Assembly (NCBI GenBank): GCA_021781965.1
Contig: JAJXVU010000008.1
Location: 1 to 64,000 of the forward strand
Length of the DNA stretch: 64,000 bases
Direction: 5' to 3'
From: Pseudomonadota bacterium
GTDB taxonomy: Bacteria > Pseudomonadota > Gammaproteobacteria > UBA1113
Positions 33,154 to 41,860 of this stretch are shown piece by piece. The notes beneath the pieces are model-generated. The model did no database searches and was not told where the DNA came from. It saw only the letters and a program-made list of their open reading frames with translations. Both the position numbers and the translations under genes were made by a program. Within the stretch, counting starts at the first letter, position 1; each line of letters starts with the position of its first letter.

Positions 33154-34626
33154 ATGTCTATAGCGGATACCAATACTGTCAATGTTAAGCAGCCCCCAGG
33201 GCTAAAAGTGTTGTTTCTAGTTGAAATGTGGGAACGGTTTGGCTTTTACACGATACAAACCTTATTGGTACTCTATTTAGTCAACAAGTTACTGTTCACC
33301 GATCATGCCGCCTATGGTTTATTTGCGGCCTTTACGGCCTTAACCTATGCCAGTCCTGTCTTTGGCGGGTTTTGGGCCGATCGTTATCTAGGGTTTCGCC
33401 CCGCCATTAATTTAGGGCTAGTCTTATTCATATTGGGTTATGCCTGTTTATTCCTGTTTACAAATGCTATTCCCTTCCACTTCGCCCTGACTTTAATCAT
33501 TCTGGGCACAGGGTTTTTAAAAGGAACTATCTCTAGTTTGCTCGGTCGATTGTATGAAAGAAATGATATACGCCGCAACGCTGGGTTTACGCTGTTTTAT
33601 ATGGGAATCAATATAGGTGGTTTAGGTGCCTCTATCTTCAGCAGTATCATTGCTATCAAATGGGGTTTTCAATATGCTTTTTTACTGGCAACGGCGGGAA
33701 TGATCATCGGCTATTTTACATTTCTAAGAGGCAGGCGTTACCTAGAAGAAAAAGGGGAATTATCTGCTTGGAAAAATTCCTTTTTTGCTAAATATCCTAT
33801 CCTTTTATTAACACTCTGCGTTTTATTTTCCGCTGCTTTATCCTTTTTTCTACAGTTTTATGACACTATTTCTAATGTTATTCTAAGCCTATTAGTGCTG
33901 TTTATCTTATTTTTGATATGGAATGCAACGAAATTAGGCAAAGCAGAACAACGGAAAATGATGGTAATAGGCAGTTTATTAATATTTTCAACCATTTTCT
34001 GGGCCTTATATTTTCAAACTTTTCTTTCTGTTACTTTATTTATAGATCGATCCGTAGACCGACAAGTTTTAGGCTACACCATTCCCACAGCTATGTTTCA
34101 AGGATTTAACTCATTTTATATCATTGCACTATCACCCGTGCTCGCAAAAATTTGGATTTGGTTAGAAAAAAGTAAAATGAACCCTTCTGACCCGCTGAAG
34201 TTTGCCTTAGGTCTTTTCTTCATGGGCACAGGATTCTTAACATTAGCATTGGCCGTAACATTAGCCGGTCCAGATGCTCAAGTTATGGCAGCATGGCTTA
34301 TTTTAAGCTTTTTATTGCAAACTTTAGGTGAACTACTGCTATCCCCTACGGGCTTATCTATGGTAACCAAACTTGCGCCTAGCAACTGGACCAGCATGTT
34401 GATGGGCCTGTGGTTTATGTCCTTAGCAGCAGGTAATGCTTTAGCAGGCAAGATTGCTAATTTTACGGCATTGCCTGCGTCTCTTCCCGCGCATTTTTCT
34501 ATGACACAATTTTATGGCCACACTTTTAATCAGTTAGGCTGGTTTTCTGTGGCTATTGCGGTGTTGCTGTTAATCTGCACGCCTTTGTTTAATCGTTTAA
34601 TTTCTAATAGTGAGACCCCATCATGA
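33154..34626 (+). CDS. POT family proton-dependent oligopeptide transporter
   Basis: A 490-aa inner-membrane symporter with about 12-14 helices. The family ExxER signature lies in VEMWERFGFYTIQTLLVLYL (about 22-41). PVFGGFWADRYLGFR near 68-82 is the conserved cytoplasmic loop, and FYMGINIGGLGASI lies near 148-161. It would import di- and tripeptides, a common carbon source for intracellular Legionellales. AGGGGATAGGG precedes ATG 33154. Its stop overlaps the kdsB start by 4 bp, an unusual pairing that suggests a shared transcript. Confidence 0.92.
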   Translation: MSIADTNTVNVKQPPGLKVLFLVEMWERFGFYTIQTLLVLYLVNKLLFTDHAAYGLFAAFTALTYASPVFGGFWADRYLGFRPAINLGLVLFILGYACLFLFTNAIPFHFALTLIILGTGFLKGTISSLLGRLYERNDIRRNAGFTLFYMGINIGGLGASIFSSIIAIKWGFQYAFLLATAGMIIGYFTFLRGRRYLEEKGELSAWKNSFFAKYPILLLTLCVLFSAALSFFLQFYDTISNVILSLLVLFILFLIWNATKLGKAEQRKMMVIGSLLIFSTIFWALYFQTFLSVTLFIDRSVDRQVLGYTIPTAMFQGFNSFYIIALSPVLAKIWIWLEKSKMNPSDPLKFALGLFFMGTGFLTLALAVTLAGPDAQVMAAWLILSFLLQTLGELLLSPTGLSMVTKLAPSNWTSMLMGLWFMSLAAGNALAGKIANFTALPASLPAHFSMTQFYGHTFNQLGWFSVAIAVLLLICTPLFNRLISNSETPS

Positions 34627-35348
34627 GTGTATTGTGTGTGATCCCCGCTAGACTACGTTCAACACGTTTGCCTAATAAAATGCTGGCATTATTACAAGGC
34701 CAACCCTTAATTCAAAAAACGTATTTAGCTGCCAAAGCAAGCCCTGATATTGATCGCTTAGTTGTCGCTACAGACAGCATAGAGATTAAAGCCATCGTTG
34801 AAGAAGTGGGCGGCGAAGTCATGATGACGCCAACCGATTGTCAAACGGGCTCAGACCGCGTTGCGCATGTAGCCAAAGAATACAGCGATTTTAACACCGT
34901 GGTTAATTTACAAGGTGATGAACCTTTCATACGCAAAGAAATGCTCGCTACTTTAATCGCACCTTTTCACGATAAAGACCCACCTAAAATGGCGACCTTG
35001 GCTTATGATTTAATCATAGACACTGAATATCACGATCCTTCTCTGGTAAAAGTGATCTGTGACCTGAATAACGACGCCATTTATTTTTCGCGTTCTCCTA
35101 TTCCTTATCATCGTGATACCAATGCCGAATTAAAGGTCTTGCACCACATGGGCATTTACGCATATCAACGCGATTTCTTATTGCAATATACACAATGGCC
35201 ACAAACCCCTTTGGAAAAAGCAGAACTATTAGAACAACTGCGTGCTATTGAGCATGGCTACAAAATACGCGTGTGTTATACGCCCTATCGCACCATAGAA
35301 ATTAATACGCCTGAAGAATTAGAAAAGGCGCAGCAATTCGGGGGATAA
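34623..35348 (+). CDS. kdsB: 3-deoxy-manno-octulosonate cytidylyltransferase
   Basis: A 241-aa enzyme that activates Kdo as CMP-Kdo for lipopolysaccharide inner-core synthesis. VIPARLRSTRLPNKML (about 6-21) binds CTP, NLQGDEPF (about 98-105) includes metal-binding Asp, and KVLHHMGIYAYQRDFLLQYT near 175-194 is typical. The length is normal. The gene starts within the stop of the peptide transporter gene. Confidence 0.96.
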   Translation: MSVLCVIPARLRSTRLPNKMLALLQGQPLIQKTYLAAKASPDIDRLVVATDSIEIKAIVEEVGGEVMMTPTDCQTGSDRVAHVAKEYSDFNTVVNLQGDEPFIRKEMLATLIAPFHDKDPPKMATLAYDLIIDTEYHDPSLVKVICDLNNDAIYFSRSPIPYHRDTNAELKVLHHMGIYAYQRDFLLQYTQWPQTPLEKAELLEQLRAIEHGYKIRVCYTPYRTIEINTPEELEKAQQFGG

Positions 35349-35380
35349 TACGATATCTAAATCTATCAAAATCACCACTT

Positions 35381-35452
35381 GTTCTGGCGCTGTGTTAAGT
35401 GCGATTGACATAATAATATGTCGTTACTAATCTCATTTAATTGCGCCAGAAC
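35381..35452. repeat. Nested inverted repeats downstream of kdsB
   Basis: GTTCTGGCGC (35381-35390) pairs with GCGCCAGAAC (35443-35452). Inside, GACAT/ATGTC (35407-35422) forms a second hairpin. There is no U tract. It may act as a terminator-like structure between the convergent kdsB and the disordered-protein gene, or be a REP-like element. Confidence 0.5.
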
Positions 35453-35486
35453 CAGTCTAACCATTTACAGCTTACTTACGCTCAAG

Positions 35487-35891
35487 TTATTTATCTCCTC
35501 TTGAGCCACGATTACCGTTTTGTGAACGACCATCATTCTGAGAACGGCCGCTGTTCTTTGAATGGCTGCCGCCCTGCGATTGATCACCCTGCGAAGATCG
35601 GCCTTTACCTTGAGAACGTGTGTTACTTTGGCGTTCTGATGCTTCAAGGGGCATATTACCCTTGTTTTCATCACTTTGAATATAACCTACACTTTCTCTT
35701 GGCCTGCTGGCAGGAGAGTCATCATCTTCTTCATCATCTTTACCACGCCCGTGTCCTCTTGTCGTTTCCGGGGATTGTTGATGATTTTTTGCAGCCCCGC
35801 CTTTCTCACCAGTGCGTTCTTGATTTTTATCATCCTGACGTTCTTTATTTGTTTCAACGGATTTTTTTCCGCTTTCCTGTGTGTCTTTCAT
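35487..35891 (-). CDS. Intrinsically disordered hydrophilic stress-type protein
   Basis: A 134-aa protein made almost wholly of Gly, Ser, Asn, Gln, Lys, Glu, Asp and Arg, with no hydrophobic core. The C-terminal third has near-repeats of (S/G)(R/K)SQ(N/G)(D/G)G. GEKGGAAKN near residues 28-36 recalls the KGG motif of stress-induced proteins. A strong GGAGGTGT site before ATG 35891 argues that it is expressed despite low complexity. Other stress-type genes follow to the right. A desiccation, nucleic-acid-binding or general-stress role is possible; none is proven. Confidence 0.72.
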   Translation of the reverse strand: MKDTQESGKKSVETNKERQDDKNQERTGEKGGAAKNHQQSPETTRGHGRGKDDEEDDDSPASRPRESVGYIQSDENKGNMPLEASERQSNTRSQGKGRSSQGDQSQGGSHSKNSGRSQNDGRSQNGNRGSRGDK

Positions 35892-36145
35892 AATACACCT
35901 CCTAAAGTGGTTAATGAATGAGATATTGATATCTCATCTATTAGTTTAAGCTTCGATCATAGATTTTTCAAGGAAAAGAAAAGATAATACACACGATTCA
36001 GAAATTTCCACAATCAACTTGAGAATATTATTACATTAAATTAATGGTGACTTTTAAGTGTTATAAAATTCATATTATAAAAGCACTTGGTACCTTTATA
36101 TTTTTTAATATAATAACTATGTCTGTTTTATGGTATAAAAAGTTC

Positions 36146-37681
36146 TTAATTTTTAACTTCAATCTTCTTTAGTGGCATAAGTGCAGGGCCCTCAATCACC
36201 GTTCCCTCCACAGTGAATCGGCTACCATGGCATGGACAATCCCAACTTTTTTCCGCATCATTCCACTTTACAACACAATATAGATGTGAACAAATTGCGG
36301 AAACCACATGTAATTTACTATTCGCATCGCGATATACAGCACATTTTTTATTTTTAATCTTAACTATTTCCCCTTGATTATTAGGTACGTTTTCAAATGT
36401 TTTGCTTTCTACAGCATCAAGGTGCCCTTTCACATAATCACATAATACCTTGGTGTTCTCTTTAATAAACCGCTTGCTCGAGGCCAAGGGAGTAAAACGA
36501 TTTGAATTATAAATACTTTCCCATGGATTTACTTTCTCTAACAATAAATCTGCTAAGATGATTCCCCCAACCGTGCCATAAACAAGTCCATCTGTATGAT
36601 AAGCAGTACTAATATAAGTATGCCGCGCGGTATTAGAGGCTAAGCCTATATAAGGCAAGCCATCTGCCGATTGATAATGTTGAGCTGACCAGCCATATTC
36701 AAAGGATTGCACATCAAAATAGCGTAATATATATCTTTTTATATTATCGTAATGACTTTGATGATTATGTTGCGGGTGCCCGGTTTTATGATGATACCCA
36801 GAAAAAATCATAAAATTTAATTTACTACTTCCTATATTATGGGTGCTAATAGAATAGAAAGGATCCCCTAAATCCCAAAAATGGCCCATCGGATAATCAT
36901 CTTGCTTTAATTTTACCGCTATTGCATAGCTTCGATAGGGATAGGCTAAAAAATGAGTTTTATTTATCCCTTTCGGTATATGCGTGGCAATAATCATTTT
37001 TTTAGCCCTAATGATATTATTTTGGTCCGTATACACAATAACCTCATTTTTTTCTTCAATAATTTTAATGGCCGCTGTATTCTCATAGATATCAACAGAA
37101 TTTTCAGTCAGTAAGCTTGCTAAAGCCTTAAGGTAACATAATGGATTAAATCTTGCCTGGTTTGGCAGTACAGCTGCTTGAGTATAATGAATAGGAAGGG
37201 GGAATTCATTAGGTGCTTTTATTAAATCTATATTTACCCCCGCCTTTAAGAAATGAGCAACTTCTTTATACAGGAGCTGGTTACTTTTTTTATTCGCCGC
37301 AAATAGATAAAGCGGCCTGCGAATAAATTGACAGTTAATTTTATTGGCAAGGATAGTGTTTTCAATAAAATTAATAGCATAATTTCTAGATGCTAAAACT
37401 TTGTTTACAACAGTTTCATCAAATTTTCTCTTTAAAACATTTATAAAGACTTGCGTAGGCATATATAGATTTGCTGTTGAATACCCTGTGGTACCACTAC
37501 CTATTTGTTTACTATCAATCACGACAATAGTTTTGTCAGAATGCATCAATTTCCAAGCTGCAGTAATTCCAGTAATTCCAGCGCCAATAATTAAAATATC
37601 CGTTCTGATATTTCCATTTAAAGCGGGATATTTTTTTTCAGAGTCGGTCTCTAGTGTCCATATGCTTTCATGGTGTTTCAT
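36146..37681 (-). CDS. FAD-dependent oxidoreductase with C-terminal Rieske [2Fe-2S] domain
   Basis: A 511-aa fusion. The DAO-type flavin domain starts with the dinucleotide motif ILIIGAGITGITAAWKL (about 29-45); GYSTANLY lies near 66-73 and GLVYGTVGGIILADLL near 378-393. The Rieske domain (about 420-511) has both ligand pairs, CSHLYC and CPCHGSRF. This matches the YhfW-type family, whose substrate is unknown. AAAGGAGGTATC precedes ATG 37681. No electron-transfer partner is adjacent. Confidence 0.9.
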   Translation of the reverse strand: MKHHESIWTLETDSEKKYPALNGNIRTDILIIGAGITGITAAWKLMHSDKTIVVIDSKQIGSGTTGYSTANLYMPTQVFINVLKRKFDETVVNKVLASRNYAINFIENTILANKINCQFIRRPLYLFAANKKSNQLLYKEVAHFLKAGVNIDLIKAPNEFPLPIHYTQAAVLPNQARFNPLCYLKALASLLTENSVDIYENTAAIKIIEEKNEVIVYTDQNNIIRAKKMIIATHIPKGINKTHFLAYPYRSYAIAVKLKQDDYPMGHFWDLGDPFYSISTHNIGSSKLNFMIFSGYHHKTGHPQHNHQSHYDNIKRYILRYFDVQSFEYGWSAQHYQSADGLPYIGLASNTARHTYISTAYHTDGLVYGTVGGIILADLLLEKVNPWESIYNSNRFTPLASSKRFIKENTKVLCDYVKGHLDAVESKTFENVPNNQGEIVKIKNKKCAVYRDANSKLHVVSAICSHLYCVVKWNDAEKSWDCPCHGSRFTVEGTVIEGPALMPLKKIEVKN

Positions 37682-38129
37682 GATACCTCCTTTAAATTAT
37701 TAAAATGGGCTTGTTGCTTACTTGTCTTTACTAAAAGCGATCCAGTCTTTTTATAACTATCTATCTTAGAAGATATTCATCGTACATTCAACGTGCTTAT
37801 GGCTATTTTGTAAAAATAAGCTTTCTTAATTATTTCAGAAAAATTCTTATGGGACATTACAAGAGATAAGGTGTTTTTATTTTTCAACAAAAAAAACAAT
37901 ATAAATAAAAATATGGCGTTCTATGCGGCATGTTTAAGTTGGTTTTTTTATACTTTATATAAGAAAATTGGGAAATAATGTGCTTAAAGAATAAAGGGTG
38001 AAATTAAGAAAATACCGCTAATAATAAGCTTGATTCCGAGTATAGCCAGCACTATACTTTAGATGTTAAGAAAAAACACTGTACCAAAGTTGAAATTTTT
38101 TAAGTATCATTGAAACAAAGGAGGATAGT
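37682..38129. other. Long intergenic region
   Basis: 448 bp between divergent genes (FAD/Rieske leftward, PRC-barrel rightward), rich in A and T runs. On the minus strand, 37984-38052 could encode a 22-residue hydrophobic peptide from GTG (VLAILGIKLIISGIFLIS). There is no clear ribosome-binding site, so I do not call it a gene. Confidence 0.45.
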
Positions 38130-38501
38130 ATGAAGAATTACCGTAGAACGCTAGCAGCTAGCACTTTAGTAAAAGATCCTGTGGTAGATGCGCAGGGGAA
38201 GAAAATTGGCACTCTCAAAGAAGTCATGATTGATTTAGAATTAGGTACAATTGCCTATCTCGTCATTTCTTTCGGCGGTTTTTTGAGCTTAGGGGAGAAA
38301 TTATTTGCCATTCCTTATGCTGCAGTAAAGGTGGATGAAGACTCTAAACAAATAATCGTAGACACGACCAAAGAGAAATTAGAAAACTCTCCGGGGTTTG
38401 ATCCTAATAATTGGCCAGATGCAACCCAATTTGACATAGAAGGACTTTATGGTTTTTATAAAGTAAAGCCTTATTGGCATGACCCCACGGAACGTTGGTA
38501 A
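38130..38501 (+). CDS. PRC-barrel domain protein
   Basis: A 123-aa protein with one PRC-barrel (about residues 8-85; KDPVVDAQGKKIGTLKEVMI, then LGEKLFAIPYAAVKVDEDSK). The C-terminal tail is rich in Trp, Pro and Asp (DPNNWPDATQF). Such proteins occur in stress responses; the partner is unknown. An AAAGGAGG site 5 bp before ATG 38130 suggests strong translation. A near-perfect 16-bp-arm hairpin follows the gene. Confidence 0.88.
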   Translation: MKNYRRTLAASTLVKDPVVDAQGKKIGTLKEVMIDLELGTIAYLVISFGGFLSLGEKLFAIPYAAVKVDEDSKQIIVDTTKEKLENSPGFDPNNWPDATQFDIEGLYGFYKVKPYWHDPTERW

Positions 38502-38557
38502 AGAGTGTACGTGCATAAAGAGAAGTAGAGTAATGCTGTTGAAAAATAATAACATTA

Positions 38558-38593
38558 CTAGAGGCTTTAGCTATTTATAGCTAAAGCCTCTAG
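38558..38593 (+). terminator. Long perfect hairpin after PRC-barrel gene
   Basis: CTAGAGGCTTTAGCTA (38558-38573) pairs perfectly with TAGCTAAAGCCTCTAG (38578-38593) over a TTTA loop. There is no U tract, so it may be an mRNA 3'-end stabiliser or a factor-dependent terminator. Confidence 0.6.
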
Positions 38594-38655
38594 CCTAGGC
38601 AAAAGTGTTGCAAAAATAACTTTTAAATGATTTTAAGTTCGAGGACGAAATTATC

Positions 38656-38889
38656 ATGCCTTATCAAAAAAATGAAGATCTGCCTGAATCGGTAAAAACC
38701 CATTTGCCACAACACGCACAAGATATTTATCGAGAAGCTTTTAATCATGCTCAAGAGGAGTATAAAGATTCCGACAAAAGACAAGATTCTAACGACTCCG
38801 TAGAAGAAATCAGTCATCGGGTCGCTTGGAGTGCGGTAAAAAAGAAATATGTTAAAGATGCAGATGGGGGCTGGCGTGCTAAAGAATGA
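38656..38889 (+). CDS. ChaB family protein
   Basis: A 77-aa protein matching ChaB: MPYQKNEDLPESVKTHLP at the start, AQDIYREAFNHAQEEY in the middle, and AWSAVKKKYVKDADGGWRAK at the end. ChaB was first linked to the ChaA cation antiporter, but its role is unclear, and it often appears with stress genes as it does here. No chaA is near. The upstream site is weak (TTCGAGGACG). Confidence 0.9.
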   Translation: MPYQKNEDLPESVKTHLPQHAQDIYREAFNHAQEEYKDSDKRQDSNDSVEEISHRVAWSAVKKKYVKDADGGWRAKE

Positions 38890-39053
38890 TCCATTGATTG
38901 CCAAAGTGATCTGCACCTAAATAACGAAGTAGGTATTTGAGATATTAAAAGGGAGGTTGCGGACCTAGGCTACACAAATATATTGGTATAGAAGAACTTT
39001 TTTTCCATAAAATACCCCTCATCCCTTTGCCCAAATTTTTGTTGAAAGACGGA

Positions 39054-39698
39054 TTATAATTGGTTAAATTCACTGATTGAAGCTACAAAGGCAATTCCTA
39101 CTGCTTTCATTCCTTGTATTGCTTTTTCTATGGCTATAGGATCCAAGCCTCTGCAAGCGGCTAAATTGACAACTACATCAAAGCCCGCGCGTCGTAATTG
39201 AAGCGCCGTAGTTTTAACACAATATTCCGTGGCTAAGCCACCTACAATAATGCACTGGATACCACGAACTTTAAGAAATTCTAAAACACCCGTGCTTAAG
39301 CGCTCTGCCAAATCATGATAACAAGCCCCATAAGGATGCATGTCCAATTCTACGCCCTTCCACACCACATAATCATAATCCGCAATCGCGGGCAAGCCAG
39401 ATAAACTTTCAAATCCTAAGGTTCCGGGTACTGCATGCACGGGCCAATAACAATCCATATGGGATGCTGTAATGGCCGATAAGGGTGGATGTTTAGCATC
39501 CGCCACCCATAGCGCCTGAGCACTGTGGCTATCCTTAGAAGCCAAGCGCAAACTGGCAAAATGAGCCTGTGCATTCAGCTCAGCAACTATCTCCGTGCCA
39601 CCAGGTACAGGCAATTCTTGTGGGCACAGAGGTGTGAACGTTTTTTGTGCATCCACATCAAAACTGGCCACGCGCTTTTTTTCTGGTAATTGATACAT
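39054..39698 (-). CDS. pncA: Nicotinamidase (isochorismatase-like hydrolase)
   Basis: A 214-aa enzyme converting nicotinamide to nicotinate for NAD salvage. The catalytic Asp is in FDVDAQKTFTP (residues about 14-24), the metal-site pair in SKDSHSAQ, the cluster in YWPVHAVPGTLGFE, Lys in YVVWKGVELD and the nucleophile Cys in GGLATEYCVKTTALQL. All key positions are kept. The start at ATG 39698 is slightly inside a typical N-terminus. It stands alone next to the tRNA-Ser region. Confidence 0.9.
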   Translation of the reverse strand: MYQLPEKKRVASFDVDAQKTFTPLCPQELPVPGGTEIVAELNAQAHFASLRLASKDSHSAQALWVADAKHPPLSAITASHMDCYWPVHAVPGTLGFESLSGLPAIADYDYVVWKGVELDMHPYGACYHDLAERLSTGVLEFLKVRGIQCIIVGGLATEYCVKTTALQLRRAGFDVVVNLAACRGLDPIAIEKAIQGMKAVGIAFVASISEFNQL

Positions 39699-39825
39699 AG
39701 CTTCTCTTATTAAAGATAGAGTGGTTTGATCATAGCAAAGATCTTACCGAAAGATATAATTGACTTAAAAATAACCAAATCAGTTGTAAAAGCACGTAAT
39801 TTAGTTTATCCTTGCTCTCCATCGT

Positions 39826-40010
39826 GGATAGAGATGTACGATTGGTTTAAGGGGCACGCCTGGAAAGTGTGTGTACGTTAATCCGTACCGAGGGTCGACA
39901 AAATACGAGCGTATAGCGCGCAGCGCGGCGAGTATTTTGGACGCACGTAGTGCGCCCGTAGGGTGAGGTATGAAACGAAGTGAGTACCGAATCCATCCCT
40001 CCCGGTGGAG
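39826..40010 (+). pseudogene. Partial tRNA-Ser copy split by a palindromic insert
   Basis: 39842-39894 repeats 40052-40104 of the intact tRNA-Ser with a single difference (D-arm to T-stem). The 5' acceptor region (39826-39841) is degenerate. After the T-stem base run GAGGGT come about 92 nt (39896-39987), then CGAATCC and a decayed 3' acceptor (to about 40010). The insert holds three hairpins: AAAATAC/GTATTTT (39900-39938), CGCAC/GTGCG (39942-39954) and GGTA/TACC (39967-39988). It looks like a small mobile palindrome in a T-loop. Confidence 0.7.
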
Positions 40011-40035
40011 AAGTTAGTTTCTGTATGTTTGAAAT

Positions 40036-40125
<90 letters not shown>

Positions 40126-40151
40126 ATCTTTATTGGCTATTGAAAGAAAAT

Positions 40152-40504
40152 ATGAACAATCAAGAAAAATCAGATACCGAAGTCCTTAACTGGGCCATGA
40201 AGCTTCTAAATCAATCTGAAATGAATCATACCAAGTCGGGAAACATCATGGGCTGACAGACAATGATGATGCCTATCTTCGAATCAAAGAAGCTTGTCTT
40301 AAGAATTATATGCATGTTGAATCTAAAGAAAACTTATTAGCTGCCGTTGAAACGACACAGATATTATGGTTTGTTTATGGGGCATTGGCCCAATACAGGT
40401 TAATGCAAGCATGCGACAAAGAAAAGCTCGTTCCGTTTCAACAGAAACCCCTCAGTAATACATTAAAAGGGTTTATAGCAGCTTGTATAACGATTGACGG
40501 ATAA
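40152..40504 (+). pseudogene. Frameshifted small hypothetical gene
   Basis: ATG 40152 opens a frame (MNNQEKSDTEVLNWAMKLLN) that stops at 40255 (ATG GGC TGA). The adjacent frame continues as KHHGLTDNDDAYLRIKEAC and on to the stop at 40504 without interruption. The joined protein would be about 117 residues. A single-base indel near 40225-40250 explains this. I recognise no domain. If 40310 were used as a start, a 64-aa fragment could still be made. Confidence 0.55.
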
Positions 40505-40583
40505 TGCAACAGTCATGACAAAGTGACTAATGCTATGATTTATGAAGCCTCTGAAATTAAAATACTATTAGGAGTATTACGAC

Positions 40584-41045
40584 ATGCTTGAAAAACTCAC
40601 ACATCGCCAGGCCACAATAAACGATTTAAGAACAATTATTAATCTTCTGCTTGAAGATGATCTTAGCCAGAAACGCGAATCTAAAAAGCCAGAATTGGAA
40701 CAAGCTTATATTGACGCGTTTCGCAGAATAGATACTAACGCTAATCAATATTTAATGGTCGTTGAAAATGGCAGCGAGATTGTTGGCACTTGCCACCTCA
40801 CTATTATGCCATCCCTTACTTTTACAGGTCAAACTAGAATGCAAATTGAAGCCGTGCGTGTTCTTGAAAAGTATAGAGGCCAAAGAATTGGTGAGTGGAT
40901 GATTCGGGAAGCAATCCGGTATGGAATAGCAAATGGTGCTACGATCATTCAGTTAACGACTAATAAAAAACGCACCGCAGCAAAAGCCTTCTACGAAAAA
41001 TTAGGCTTTGAAGCCAGCCATGAGGGTATGAAACTGTACTTGTAA
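40584..41045 (+). CDS. GNAT family N-acetyltransferase
   Basis: A 153-aa single-domain acetyltransferase. The acetyl-CoA-binding motif A reads VRVLEKYRGQRIGEWMIREA (near 92-111), preceded by a beta strand with CHLTIMPSL and followed by AAKAFYEKLGFEASHEG near the C-terminus. The substrate is unknown; the family includes amine and antibiotic acetylation. The start is at ATG 40584, preceded by a weak TAGGAG site. It is convergent with the AbiE operon. Confidence 0.9.
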   Translation: MLEKLTHRQATINDLRTIINLLLEDDLSQKRESKKPELEQAYIDAFRRIDTNANQYLMVVENGSEIVGTCHLTIMPSLTFTGQTRMQIEAVRVLEKYRGQRIGEWMIREAIRYGIANGATIIQLTTNKKRTAAKAFYEKLGFEASHEGMKLYL

Positions 41046-41074
41046 ACAGCTCAATTATTGCATGCCGCCTAACT

Positions 41075-41860
41075 TCAAGGCATTTTTCTGATAACGTTCT
41101 CTAAAACGAATTGATAGGCTTCTTCAAAGTTCCAATGTAACTTTGATGGAAGTAGATTACTCATATCAATATGAAAATCGCGATAATTTTTCTTCAGTTC
41201 TAGATTTTCTATAAACTCTTCTCTTGAAATCTCAATGTTATTATAAGCACAATATTTAGAAAAAATATCAAAAACCCGATTTAAATTGATTAATTCATGA
41301 GCTGCAACATACCATAAATCGAATAAATCACGACCTTTCCTACGTTGATAGAGCGCTCTTAGCTTGGTAGCCATCAATTCATCTATTTCATAAGTAGCAA
41401 TATCAGCAGATCCCTTAAACCACTCTGAATCAATAGAAAATTTTTCAATTTTTAAAGGCAATACTTGAAAATGTTCTGTGGTGTTAATTTCAATTTTCAG
41501 CTTTTCAGGCATTTTGTTAATAGATTCATACCTGTAGATCAGTTTCGCGCTGCGCTGTGTAATCTTCCATTTTGGGTCACCCAGCCATGGATTTAACAAT
41601 TCTCTGATAGCATCTATGGTTTTTCCAATTGGTTCAGATCTTTTTTGAACAAAGTCAATATCTTCACTGTATCGTACGGGAGGCTTTATAAACAACTTAT
41701 TAAGCGCAGTACCACCTCGGAATACTAACGCTTCTTTTATATGTGGCTCATTATATAAGTCAATCAGAGTCCGACTAATAATTAAATCTTGCTCTATTTG
41801 TGCGAGCGTTTGCCATTTGACAGATTTGCGCCAATCCTCAATAAAAATTTCTGCTATCAT
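41075..41860 (-). CDS. abiEii: AbiEii/AbiGii-type nucleotidyltransferase toxin
   Basis: A 261-aa AbiEii-family nucleotidyltransferase, the toxin of a type IV toxin-antitoxin system also linked to phage abortive infection. The NTase core shows LVFRGGTALNKLFI (about 44-57) and RYSEDIDFV (about 63-71), the GG-S/T and D-x-D elements. MATKLRALYQRRKGRDLFDLW (in parts near 165-185) is the second family block. Its ATG overlaps the antitoxin stop by 4 bp (41857-41860), so translation is coupled. Confidence 0.9.
   Translation of the reverse strand: MIAEIFIEDWRKSVKWQTLAQIEQDLIISRTLIDLYNEPHIKEALVFRGGTALNKLFIKPPVRYSEDIDFVQKRSEPIGKTIDAIRELLNPWLGDPKWKITQRSAKLIYRYESINKMPEKLKIEINTTEHFQVLPLKIEKFSIDSEWFKGSADIATYEIDELMATKLRALYQRRKGRDLFDLWYVAAHELINLNRVFDIFSKYCAYNNIEISREEFIENLELKKNYRDFHIDMSNLLPSKLHWNFEEAYQFVLENVIRKMP

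Noticed and set aside
32841-33188. 115-aa ORF between rsmB and the peptide transporter gene
   Set aside because: It starts within rsmB and ends in the next gene's start, without domain or ribosome-binding site. The spacer 32956-33153 holds nothing I recognise.
35465-35921. Plus-strand ORFs opposite the disordered protein gene
   Set aside because: Only the minus-strand frame has a strong ribosome-binding site and a sensible composition.
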